From positions 24,001 through 88,000 of the forward strand of contig NZ_VUNM01000005.1 of NCBI RefSeq assembly GCF_009695655.1: a stretch of 64,000 nucleotides of DNA. The letters run 5' to 3'. The notes beneath the pieces were generated by a model. That model saw nothing but the letters and a program-made list of their open reading frames with translations. It did no database searches and was not told the origin of the DNA. Below, one piece after another: positions 42,678-51,475 of this stretch. Source of the stretch: Sharpea porci. Lineage in GTDB: Bacteria; Bacillota_I; Bacilli_A; Erysipelotrichales; Coprobacillaceae. How positions within the stretch are numbered: position 1 is the stretch's first letter; every line of letters starts with the position of its first letter. The translations under genes were made by a program, and so were the position numbers.

Positions 42678-45290
42678 CTATTTTAAATCCGCCCAGTTTC
42701 TTGCATAATTGCCTTCTACAAGTAATGGGACATCAAGCTTGAAGCATGATTCCATTGCTTCTTTGACAACCTGCATAAATGTTTCCACTTCATCTTCATA
42801 GACATCAAAGATCAATTCATCATGAATCTGGAGAATAATCTTGCTTTTGAAATGATGTTCTTTAATCGCCTGATCAACCGCAATCATCGCTAGTTTCATA
42901 ATATCGGCACCTGATCCCTGGATAGGCGCATTCATTGCGAAACGCTTAGCCTGTTCACGGACCATGAAATTTTTATCATGGATAGTTGGAATATAGCGTT
43001 TACGATTAGCTACTGTGCTGACATAGCCTGTTTCTTCACAATCCTTAACAACCTGATCCATGTAAGTCTTGATTTCAGGATAAGTTTCAAAATATTTCGC
43101 AATAAAGAGTCTTGCTTCATCAAGCGTCATATTATTCTGTCTTGAAAGTCTAAATTCACTCATGCCATAAATTATCCCAAAGTTAATCGTCTTTGCCTGT
43201 CTTCTTTGCAGACTTGTAACTTCTTCATCTGGCACGCCAAAGACAAGTGCAGCCGTATGAGCATGGATATCCTTGCCTGCTTTAAAGGCTTCAATGAGTC
43301 TTGTCACATGGGCAAGATGGGCAAGAATACGCAATTCAATTTGGGAATAGTCAAAGGAAACAAGATAGCCATGTTCACTCACAAAGGCTTTTCTGATTTT
43401 CTTTCCTTCTTCGCTTCTTACGGGAATATTTTGTAAGTTAGGATCGACGGATGAAAGACGCCCAGTCTGAGTTAAGGTCTGTTTATAGATGGTATGAATC
43501 TTGCCATCATCAAAGATCTGTTCCTGCAAACCTTTAAGATAGGTTGAAGAAAGCTTTGTTTTCTGGCGATATTCTAAGACGAGTGGAACAATGGGATGCT
43601 GGTCACTGATTTTTTCTAAGATATCCTGGCTTGTCGAATAGCCAGTTTTTGTCTTCTTGCCACTCTTGAGGCCAAGTTTCTCAAAGAGAATATCGCCTAG
43701 CTGTTTAGGTGAAGAGATTTTGAATTCTTCACCAGCGAGCTTGTAGATCTCCTGTTCAAGTTCTTCAATTTCTTGATCAAACTGCTGATCCATGCTGATA
43801 AGCACATCACGATCAACCTTAGCCCCCTGATATTCCATATCGGCAAGAATATAAGTGACGGGCATTTCAATTTCTTCATAAAGATGATATTGTTCTTCAT
43901 CCTTGAGTTTCTTGATAGCGACATCCTTCAATTCATAAATAGCCTTGGCCTTTTCAAGCGTATCTCTTGCCACTTCATCAAGTTCAGGCACATGTCTTTT
44001 AGCACCCTTGCCATAAACCTCTTCTTCATAGCGCACACCATGATAGTCATAATATTCACTAACATCCTTCATATTTTCCTTAATACCAGGTGTTAAGACA
44101 TATGTTGCAAGAGATAAATCAAAATCATATCCCTTCACTTCAATATCATGCCATTTACAAGCTAGAATAGCTCCTTTAATCGCAAAGCCATCTTTTTTCT
44201 TCTTCTCATCTTTCATGTAGCTAAGAAAGCCATCATCTTTCAAGGCATCTTCAAAGCTAATATAATAGCTTGCTTCATCATTATAAATACCAAAGCCTAA
44301 GATATCTGATTTATGATAATTTTCATCAAAGATATTGACATAGACAGCACTCTCTTTTGTGATACTAGGAAGTGTCTTGACGATATCATAAGTCAAAGGC
44401 TTTTCTTCTTTTTGTTCAGTATTGATTTCGAGTCCTTTTAATAAGGAATGCATATCATATTTCTGATAGAAAGCCTTAAGTGTATTGAAATCAAAGCCAT
44501 CATAATGGGCAATATCCAAAGTGACATCCATAGGAATATCTCTAAGAATTGTGGCAACCTTCTTGCTCATAAGAGCATCATCAATACCATCTCTCACCTT
44601 TTCTCCAAGCTTCCCCTTAATTTCATCCTTATGTTCATTAATACCTTCAATACTGCCATATTGATGAATAAGCTTTAAAGCCGTCTTTTCACCAACACCC
44701 TTGATCCCAGGAATATTATCAGCACTATCGCCCATCAAGCCAAGTAAATCTCTAACCTGGTCAGGTTCAATATCCCATTTTTCTTTCAAGGCAGCTTTGT
44801 CATAAATATCAATGCCAGTCACACCTTTGACTGTACGATAGACCGTTGTCTTATCACTAACAAGCTGGAAAGCATCTTTGTCACCTGTATAAATAGCGAC
44901 TTCAAGATTATGAGCTTCCCCAAATGATGCAAGCGTACCAATAATATCATCACCTTCATATCCTTCTAATTCATAATAAGGAATATTATGTGCTGTCAGA
45001 TATTCTCTAGCCATCGCAAACTGGGGAATCAGCTCATCAGGTGTTTTTGTACGTGTGGCTTTATAGCTATCAAGTAAATCATTTCTAAAAGTATGTTTGC
45101 CATAATCAAAGGCAACTAAGACATAGTTGGAGGGATTATCGGCAAGAATACGATCAATCATTCTTGCAAAGCCAAAGATGCCATTGGTTGGAATGCCATC
45201 CTTGTTGATCATATAGTTACCCATATATCCTGTTGCATAGAATGCTTTAAAAAGTAATGAATTACCATCTATTAAAATTAATTGTTCCAT
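42678..45290 (-). CDS. polA: DNA polymerase I
   Basis: An 870-residue Pol I: N-terminal 5'-3' exonuclease/flap domain (LILIDGNSLLFKAFYATGYM, GYEGDDIIGTLA, GLMGDSADNIPGIKGVGEKT), a central degenerate 3'-5' exonuclease-like domain and a C-terminal polymerase domain with motif A VSFDYSQIELRILAHLAH, motif B RRQAKTINFGIIYGMSEF and motif C LQIHDELIFDV. The central domain lacks the usual clustered acidic exonuclease residues, as in many Gram-positive Pol I. It repairs gaps and removes Okazaki primers. Confidence 0.97.
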   Translation of the reverse strand: MEQLILIDGNSLLFKAFYATGYMGNYMINKDGIPTNGIFGFARMIDRILADNPSNYVLVAFDYGKHTFRNDLLDSYKATRTKTPDELIPQFAMAREYLTAHNIPYYELEGYEGDDIIGTLASFGEAHNLEVAIYTGDKDAFQLVSDKTTVYRTVKGVTGIDIYDKAALKEKWDIEPDQVRDLLGLMGDSADNIPGIKGVGEKTALKLIHQYGSIEGINEHKDEIKGKLGEKVRDGIDDALMSKKVATILRDIPMDVTLDIAHYDGFDFNTLKAFYQKYDMHSLLKGLEINTEQKEEKPLTYDIVKTLPSITKESAVYVNIFDENYHKSDILGFGIYNDEASYYISFEDALKDDGFLSYMKDEKKKKDGFAIKGAILACKWHDIEVKGYDFDLSLATYVLTPGIKENMKDVSEYYDYHGVRYEEEVYGKGAKRHVPELDEVARDTLEKAKAIYELKDVAIKKLKDEEQYHLYEEIEMPVTYILADMEYQGAKVDRDVLISMDQQFDQEIEELEQEIYKLAGEEFKISSPKQLGDILFEKLGLKSGKKTKTGYSTSQDILEKISDQHPIVPLVLEYRQKTKLSSTYLKGLQEQIFDDGKIHTIYKQTLTQTGRLSSVDPNLQNIPVRSEEGKKIRKAFVSEHGYLVSFDYSQIELRILAHLAHVTRLIEAFKAGKDIHAHTAALVFGVPDEEVTSLQRRQAKTINFGIIYGMSEFRLSRQNNMTLDEARLFIAKYFETYPEIKTYMDQVVKDCEETGYVSTVANRKRYIPTIHDKNFMVREQAKRFAMNAPIQGSGADIMKLAMIAVDQAIKEHHFKSKIILQIHDELIFDVYEDEVETFMQVVKEAMESCFKLDVPLLVEGNYARNWADLK

Positions 45291-45294
45291 GTAT

Positions 45295-48200
45295 TTACTT
45301 CACTTTCTTGATTTGGTTCATCACAAGAGAAAGACTATCTTCTCTTTTTTGGACACGTACATTCATTAAGACTGTACGGTCTTTTTCAAGAGGATGTGAT
45401 GGGTCCTCACTATAACGTCGATACTGATTGCTGAAGACAGTTGCTTCTAATTCACCTGTATCATCATTACCACTGATAAAGGCCATCTGATTACCTTTCT
45501 TATCGACAATAACCTTAATACGATGAAGAACAACCATCACTAAGATTGTCTTATTCACCATACTTTCATCAATATCAGCCACATTGACAATGGGCAGATT
45601 CTTCTTACGATAAGCATTCTTCAGCATGGCAAGCGGATGCGTAGAAAGATAGAGGCCTAAGACATTCTTCTCATTTTCTAAGCGTTCCCATTTAGATTCC
45701 TTGAAATCACGTAGTATTGGTGGATCAGCAACAGCAATGGTTGCCTTTAAATGCGCATATTCCACAATAGTCGCAAGATTACCCTTGATATAGGCACGAT
45801 TGCTTTCGAATTCATCAAAAGCCCCTGCATCTATCAGGCTTTCTAGTGCATTGGCCGGCATCCTGCTTGATTGCATTCTCGCTATAAAGTCATAGATATC
45901 GCTAAAAGGTCCATGTTCCTGTCGTTCTTGATCAAGTGCCTTATAGAAAGCATAACCAATATTCTTGATTGCCGTTAAAGAATAGCGAATCCCACCATTT
46001 TCAACGACAAAACGATGCTTGGAGTGATTGATGGATGGCCCGAGAATCTTGACGCCATAACGTTTACTTTCTTCAATGACATGAAGCTTGGCTGTCTGTG
46101 AACTGCCTTCATTAGAAAGAATGGAGGCAAAGAAATAAAGCGGATAATTGGCTTTTAAATAGGCAAGCCAGTAAGCTACAACACCATATGCGACAGAGTG
46201 GGATTTATTAAAGCCATAATTTGCAAACTTTTCAATCAATTCATAAATCTCCACAGCCTTCTTCTCACCATACCCATTAGCAATAGCACCTTCAATAAAG
46301 CTTTCACGCATGTCACTCATCGCCTGGGCATTCTTCTTGCTGACAGCTTTACGTAAAATATCTGCTTTGCCTAAGCTAAAACCAGCAACCTGACGAGCAA
46401 TCTGCATAATCTGTTCCTGATAAATGATTATGCCATGGGTATCTTTTAAAATAGGAATCAGACTTTCATCAACATAATGCATTTTGCCTTGATGGGCACG
46501 GTTTTCTAGATAAAGAGGAATGTTTTCCATTGGTCCAGGTCGATAGAGGGCGATGGCATCGACAATATCCATAAAGGTTCTAGGACGCATTCTTTTAAGA
46601 AGATTACGCATACCTTCACTTTCTAGCTGGAAGACTCCATAGGTATCACCATTTGAGAGAAGCTGATATGTTTTGGCATCATTGAGGGGAATGGCCGATA
46701 AGTTAACAGTTTCACCTGTATCTTTCTTGATATCCTCAAGAATATAACTAATCATTGTTAGGTTCTTAAGTCCAAGAAAGTCCATTTTTAAGACCCCTGC
46801 ACTCTCAATATAATCTTTGGAGTACTGTGTCATAATCATGGAGCTTGGTCCTCTGACTAAGGGAACCATTTCTCTAAGTGGATATTTGGAAATAACGACA
46901 CCAGCAGCATGCATGGAAATATTACGTGGTAAATATTCTACTAAGCTCATAGGCTTGATTAATCGCTGTAATGCCTGAGTGCCATCAACCATCTTCTTAA
47001 ATGAAGATGATGTCTGATACATTTCAGTAATGGATTTTCTATTCTTAGGTCCTGTAGGTACCATTTTAGCAAGCATCTCTAGGCGTGGTAATGGCAAGCC
47101 AACAACCTTCCCAAGATCCTTGATGGCATTTCTTGGTCCATAAGTTGAGAAGGTCACAATCTGGGCAACCCGTTCCTGTCCATATTTCTTAATCACATAG
47201 TCAACGACTTCATCACGACGATCATCCTCAAAGTCGATATCAATATCAGGCATACTGACACGTTCTGGATTGAGAAAACGTTCAAAAAGCAAATTGTATT
47301 TGAGCGGATCGATATTGGTAATGCCTAGCACATAGGCAACAAGTGAGCCAGCTGCTGATCCTCTGCCAGGGCCTACAAGTATACCATGTGTCTTTGCAAA
47401 ATGAACATAATCATAGACAATCAAAAAATAATCATCAAAACCCATATCATGAATCACTTTCAGTTCATAAAAAAGTCTATTCTTATAGCTTTCAGGAATA
47501 TGCTTACCAGAAAAGCGTTTCTTTAAGCCAACAATACATAAGCTTCTTAAATATTCATCATGAGGTGCCTGGTGAGGCGTTGGATAATAAGGCAGATTCT
47601 TCATCCCAGTAGGAATGGAAGCTTTGCATATTTGAAGCACTTCTTCTGTATTCTTAAGAATCTCACGATCAAAAAGCATGGCTATTTCACTGCTGTTTTT
47701 AAGATAGCGTTGATTTGTATCACTTTCAAAGTAAGGGGAAAGCGGACGGGACTCTTTTGCCGCCTGCAACAAATCAACCGTAATGGCCTCCTGTGGCCTT
47801 AAATAGCGCACATCATTGCCCCAGACAACCTTCACATTCACAAAATTGGCAATCGCCAGCAAACGCTTATTATTGACTTCCTGATTGGCCAAGCCATGAT
47901 TTTGCATCATCACAAGATAATTATCACCAAAAGCTTCTCTAAAGCTACGCATATAGCGTTCAGCTTCCTTTTCCATATCTTTCGCAATATACCGTTCTAC
48001 AATACCATCATCACTTGCTGAAATGATATAAAGATGATGTTTATAAGCAAGTAACTCTTGAATATCAATAGCACCCTCATCAGAAAGATTAATATCACTC
48101 ACTATTCTTACAAGACTAAAATAGCCATCATCATCTTTCGCAAGAAGGGTGAAAGGATAGACTTCCTGATCAATCAAGATAGAAGCCTCAACACCAAAGA

Positions 48201-48381
48201 TGGGCTTGATATGATATTTCTGACAGGCTTCATAAAACTCAAAAGCACCATACATATTGTCTGTGTCACATATAGCCAGAGCATCCATTTGTTTCTCTTT
48301 TGCCATTTTGACAAGCGCATCAATCAGGATTGTTGATTCTTGAAAACTATAACAGCTCTTTACCTGTAAATGTCCAAACAT
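45295..48381 (-). CDS. dnaE: DNA polymerase III alpha subunit DnaE
   Basis: About 1028 residues of a DnaE-type C-family polymerase (no internal exonuclease, so not PolC). N-terminal PHP domain (HLQVKSCYSFQESTILIDAL), catalytic palm with the aspartates in SMPDIDIDFEDDRRDEVVDY, helix-hairpin-helix and OB domains towards the C-terminus. In the first PHP motif the second metal-binding His is replaced (HLQVKS versus the common HxHS), so PHP metal binding is probably incomplete. I start at MFGHLQVKS (48379-48381), behind AGAGGTGG. In Firmicutes with PolC, DnaE extends primers on the lagging strand. First gene of the replication/repair operon. Confidence 0.96.
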   Translation of the reverse strand: MFGHLQVKSCYSFQESTILIDALVKMAKEKQMDALAICDTDNMYGAFEFYEACQKYHIKPIFGVEASILIDQEVYPFTLLAKDDDGYFSLVRIVSDINLSDEGAIDIQELLAYKHHLYIISASDDGIVERYIAKDMEKEAERYMRSFREAFGDNYLVMMQNHGLANQEVNNKRLLAIANFVNVKVVWGNDVRYLRPQEAITVDLLQAAKESRPLSPYFESDTNQRYLKNSSEIAMLFDREILKNTEEVLQICKASIPTGMKNLPYYPTPHQAPHDEYLRSLCIVGLKKRFSGKHIPESYKNRLFYELKVIHDMGFDDYFLIVYDYVHFAKTHGILVGPGRGSAAGSLVAYVLGITNIDPLKYNLLFERFLNPERVSMPDIDIDFEDDRRDEVVDYVIKKYGQERVAQIVTFSTYGPRNAIKDLGKVVGLPLPRLEMLAKMVPTGPKNRKSITEMYQTSSSFKKMVDGTQALQRLIKPMSLVEYLPRNISMHAAGVVISKYPLREMVPLVRGPSSMIMTQYSKDYIESAGVLKMDFLGLKNLTMISYILEDIKKDTGETVNLSAIPLNDAKTYQLLSNGDTYGVFQLESEGMRNLLKRMRPRTFMDIVDAIALYRPGPMENIPLYLENRAHQGKMHYVDESLIPILKDTHGIIIYQEQIMQIARQVAGFSLGKADILRKAVSKKNAQAMSDMRESFIEGAIANGYGEKKAVEIYELIEKFANYGFNKSHSVAYGVVAYWLAYLKANYPLYFFASILSNEGSSQTAKLHVIEESKRYGVKILGPSINHSKHRFVVENGGIRYSLTAIKNIGYAFYKALDQERQEHGPFSDIYDFIARMQSSRMPANALESLIDAGAFDEFESNRAYIKGNLATIVEYAHLKATIAVADPPILRDFKESKWERLENEKNVLGLYLSTHPLAMLKNAYRKKNLPIVNVADIDESMVNKTILVMVVLHRIKVIVDKKGNQMAFISGNDDTGELEATVFSNQYRRYSEDPSHPLEKDRTVLMNVRVQKREDSLSLVMNQIKKVK

Positions 48382-48444
48382 GCTTCCACCTCTTTTCACC
48401 CCATTATAACAAACTCTCTCCTTTCCTTCCACCTGCTTGCCTAT

Positions 48445-48471
48445 AAAAAAAGAAGTCTAGTTGCCTAGACT
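48445..48471 (-). terminator. Terminator after the flavodiiron gene
   Basis: AGTCTAG-GCAA-CTAGACT on the minus strand followed by TCTTTTTTT. It separates the flavodiiron gene from the dnaE operon. Confidence 0.85.
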
Positions 48472-48479
48472 CCTGTGTA

Positions 48480-50270
48480 TTATTCAATTCTTTCGAAATC
48501 ACTAGCGCCATGCTTACATAATGGACATACAAAGTCATCAGGTAATTCATCACCTTCATAAACATAGCCACAAACCTTACATACCCAGCCTTTCTTGCCA
48601 GCTGTTTCTGGTTTTGGTTTAACATGATCCTGATAATAAGTATATGTCATTGTTGGCACTTTTGAAAGCACACGCGCTTCTTCCACTGTACAGATATACA
48701 TATGGTGACTTTCGATATCAAGCTTGCTTTCAACCTTTAAGCTGATGACAGCATTGATGTACTGTGGGAGGATGGCTAAGCCATTATCAGTACGATGGAA
48801 TTTCATATTTTCAAACTTGTTGACAGCACGTCCAGACTGGAAGCCATACTGCTTGAAGACTTCAAATGGTGCTTCTGTTGAAAGGCAGTTGATATTCATG
48901 ATGCCTGTCTTATCAATGATATGGTCTGTATAATTCTTCTTGTTGATACATACAGCTACTCTTGTAGGACTATCAGCAACCTGGCTAACTGTATTGACAA
49001 TACAGCCATTGTCAATCTTGCCATCATTTGTCGTAACAACATAAAGACCATAGCCTAATCTAAAGAGGGCTGTCATATCATTCTTGTTGGCAGTATCACT
49101 TGCTCCTACATATTCAGAACATAAGTCAGCAGCAAGAGCTTCGAGCTGTTTTGTGCTTGTTTCATTAAGTGCAGACATGATATGCACAACATTTTCATTA
49201 AGATTGATATTCTTTAGGTTGGATAACTTCTTAATAATGACTTTAGCAGCCTGTGGTGCCCAAGTTCCATTTTCAATAATACCAATCGTTTTATTCTGAT
49301 AATTACGTTCTACTAAATGATCAAGAAATTCATTCATGAATGGGAAAATATCAGCATTATATGTCGTTGTCGCAAGCACAAGCTTACCATATGCAAATGC
49401 ATCTGCAACAGCTTCACTCATATCACAACGTGCTAAATCATAGACTTTGACATCAGGACACTGATTCGCTTTTAATAAATTTTCAAGTTTCTCTACTGCT
49501 GCCTTTGTATGACCATAAACACTTGTATAAGCAATCATGATGCCTTCTTTTTCAGTTTCATAGCCACTCCACTTTGTATAGAGGTCAAGATAATAGCCAA
49601 GCTTTTCTGCTAATACAGGACCATGTAATGGGGCAATAATCTGAATATCAAGATCAGCTGCCTTCTTCAAGACATTCGTCACCTGCATACCATATTTACC
49701 TACAATACCAATATAGTATCTTCTGCCTTCGCTTTCCCAGTCTTCTTCTACATCCTGAGCACCAAATTTACCAAAGGCATCAGCCGAGAATAATACTTTA
49801 TCTGTGGCATCATATGTAAACATGACTTCTGGCCAGTGAACCATTGGCGCAAACACGAATGTGAGCTGATGATGACCTAAATCGAGTGTATCACCATTTT
49901 CTACAACCAATCTCTTTGGAGCAATATCTTTGCCAAAGAACTGTTCCATCATTTTGAATGTCTTGGCATTTCCTACAACAGTTGCTTCTGGATAAACTTC
50001 TAAGAAATTCTTAATATTCGCTGAGTGGTCTGGTTCCATATGTTGTACGACAAGATAATCTGGTTTTTTGTCACCAAGTGTACTCGCAATATGATCAAGC
50101 CATTCATGTTTGAAATTCTGGTCTACTGTATCCATGACAAGAACCTTGTCATCATCAATGATATATGAGTTATAACTCATACCATGAGGGACCTTATACT
50201 GACCTTCAAATAGATCTATCTTATGGTCATTCACACCTACATAATAGATACTATCAGTTACTTTATACAT
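48480..50270 (-). CDS. Flavodiiron protein fused to flavin reductase and rubredoxin
   Basis: A 596-residue fusion. Residues 1-245: metallo-beta-lactamase-like diiron domain with VQHMEPDHSANIKNFLEVYP (H-x-E-x-D-H). Residues about 250-395: flavodoxin domain (MIAYTSVYGHTKAAVEKLEN). Residues about 405-545: flavin reductase-like split barrel (NDMTALFRLGYGLYVVTTND). C-terminus: rubredoxin with WVCKVCGYVYEG and DFVCPLCKHG. Such proteins reduce O2 or NO to water or N2O; here the chain of electron carriers is built into one polypeptide, needing perhaps only NAD(P)H. It has its own promoter and terminator. Confidence 0.94.
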   Translation of the reverse strand: MYKVTDSIYYVGVNDHKIDLFEGQYKVPHGMSYNSYIIDDDKVLVMDTVDQNFKHEWLDHIASTLGDKKPDYLVVQHMEPDHSANIKNFLEVYPEATVVGNAKTFKMMEQFFGKDIAPKRLVVENGDTLDLGHHQLTFVFAPMVHWPEVMFTYDATDKVLFSADAFGKFGAQDVEEDWESEGRRYYIGIVGKYGMQVTNVLKKAADLDIQIIAPLHGPVLAEKLGYYLDLYTKWSGYETEKEGIMIAYTSVYGHTKAAVEKLENLLKANQCPDVKVYDLARCDMSEAVADAFAYGKLVLATTTYNADIFPFMNEFLDHLVERNYQNKTIGIIENGTWAPQAAKVIIKKLSNLKNINLNENVVHIMSALNETSTKQLEALAADLCSEYVGASDTANKNDMTALFRLGYGLYVVTTNDGKIDNGCIVNTVSQVADSPTRVAVCINKKNYTDHIIDKTGIMNINCLSTEAPFEVFKQYGFQSGRAVNKFENMKFHRTDNGLAILPQYINAVISLKVESKLDIESHHMYICTVEEARVLSKVPTMTYTYYQDHVKPKPETAGKKGWVCKVCGYVYEGDELPDDFVCPLCKHGASDFERIE

Positions 50271-50303
50271 AGTAAAACTTCCTCCTTTTAATACCTACCC
50301 TAT

Positions 50304-50332
50304 ATCTTAAAGTAAGCTCTTTCTTTTTACAA
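50304..50332 (-). promoter_or_regulatory. Promoter of the flavodiiron gene
   Basis: TTGTAA (50327-50332) and TAAGAT (50304-50309) on the minus strand, 17 bases apart, shortly before an AAAGGAGG ribosome site. Confidence 0.55.
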
Positions 50333-50358
50333 TCAGTATAACTCATTTTTTTCACAAA

Positions 50359-50397
50359 AAGGAGATTTCAAAGCTAAATCAACTTCAAAACCTCCTT
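50359..50397 (-). terminator. Terminator after the small Cys-rich gene
   Basis: AAGGAGGTTTTGAAG and CTTTGAAATCTCCTT pair with a few mismatches and wobbles, followed by TTTGTG. Moderate strength. Confidence 0.55.
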
Positions 50398-50401
50398 AAA
50401 A

Positions 50402-50632
50402 CTATCTTCCTCTTACAAACATACGACTAATAAAAGCCATATTGATCTCTTTGATTTCACGTTTTCCATCAATATAGTCACGATACATATCAAAAGGATC
50501 TCCAGCCCCAAACACACCACATCCTGAGCAGTTCTCACAGCCGGCTGAATCATCACAATTCAAGGCCTCCTGAATAATTTTGAGGCGTTCTTCTCTTGTC
50601 GTATCTTTAATGAGTGTACTTTTCATATCCAT
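50402..50632 (-). CDS. Small Cys-containing protein, unrecognised
   Basis: About 76 residues. A cysteine cluster CDDSAGCENCSGCGVFGAGD (four Cys) suggests a metal or Fe-S site; the rest is helical with KREIKEINMAFISRMFVRGR at the end. I place the start at ATG 50630-50632 (MDMKST) behind GTAAGGTG; the third in-frame Met, two codons later, is also possible. It lies 55 bases after the SDR gene in the same direction and shares its terminator, so it may belong to that operon. Function unknown. Confidence 0.7.
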   Translation of the reverse strand: MDMKSTLIKDTTREERLKIIQEALNCDDSAGCENCSGCGVFGAGDPFDMYRDYIDGKREIKEINMAFISRMFVRGR

Positions 50633-50704
50633 CACCTTACCTACCTTCATACTAGTTCAGTAGGTTGTTGATGTCAAAGAAAACACTTTATAAGATGAAA
50701 AGTT

Positions 50705-51466
50705 CTAAAGCATGCTTGTCATGCCACCATCAACGACAAGTAGCTGTCCTGTTGTATAGGTGCAGGCGTCACTCGCAAAGTAAATAAGTGCTCCATTCAT
50801 TTCACCCTCACGGCCAAATCTCTTGAGAGCGACACGGTTCTTAAGGACTAATGAACCAGGTGCATCCAAAGCATCATGAGTCATTTCTGTGTCATAGACA
50901 CCAGGAGCAATCGCATTGACAAGAATATGATAAGGTGCTAAGTCACCAGCCATGGCCTTTGTCAGATTAACTACGCCACCCTTAGCGGCAAAGTAGCTTA
51001 CCTGTGAAGGACCAGCCTGAATACCACCAACTGAAGCAATATTGATTATGCGTCCATATTTCTGCTTCATCATGACTTTTGAAACTTCACGTCCCATCAA
51101 GAACACACCCTTAAGATCCGTATTGAGCACTTTGTCCCATTGAGCTGTTGTATGGTCACTTAAACCACTTGAATATTCCACAACACCAGCATTATTGACA
51201 AGAATATCAATATGGCCAAAATGATCAGCTACGTCTTTAACTGCCTGACAAATGCTTTCTTCATTTGTGACATCACAAGTTACTGCTAGGCAATCATGGC
51301 CATTTTTCTTCAATTCTTCAGCAAGTTTTTCAAGTCGTTCTTTTCTTCTTGCTAGAATAGCGACATCACAGCCCTGTTCACTTAAAGCTTTCGCAAATTG
51401 TCTGCCTAAGCCGCTTGATGCCCCTGTTACAATGGCAACTTTGCCTGTTAAATCAAATGTAATCAT
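50705..51466 (-). CDS. Short-chain dehydrogenase/reductase
   Basis: A 253-residue classical SDR. The cofactor motif TGASSGLGRQF is near residue 15, NNAG near 91, and the catalytic set is S in NIASVGGIQAGPSQVSYFAA (Tyr) with Lys in AAKGG; it ends with TTGQLLVVDGGMTSML. The family includes 3-oxoacyl-ACP reductases and hydroxysteroid dehydrogenases. The YFAAK form (instead of YxxSK) occurs in some members. It follows the OYE-type reductase by nine bases, pointing to a two-step reduction/oxidation of one substrate. Confidence 0.92.
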   Translation of the reverse strand: MITFDLTGKVAIVTGASSGLGRQFAKALSEQGCDVAILARRKERLEKLAEELKKNGHDCLAVTCDVTNEESICQAVKDVADHFGHIDILVNNAGVVEYSSGLSDHTTAQWDKVLNTDLKGVFLMGREVSKVMMKQKYGRIINIASVGGIQAGPSQVSYFAAKGGVVNLTKAMAGDLAPYHILVNAIAPGVYDTEMTHDALDAPGSLVLKNRVALKRFGREGEMNGALIYFASDACTYTTGQLLVVDGGMTSML

Positions 51467-51475
51467 ATTATCCCT

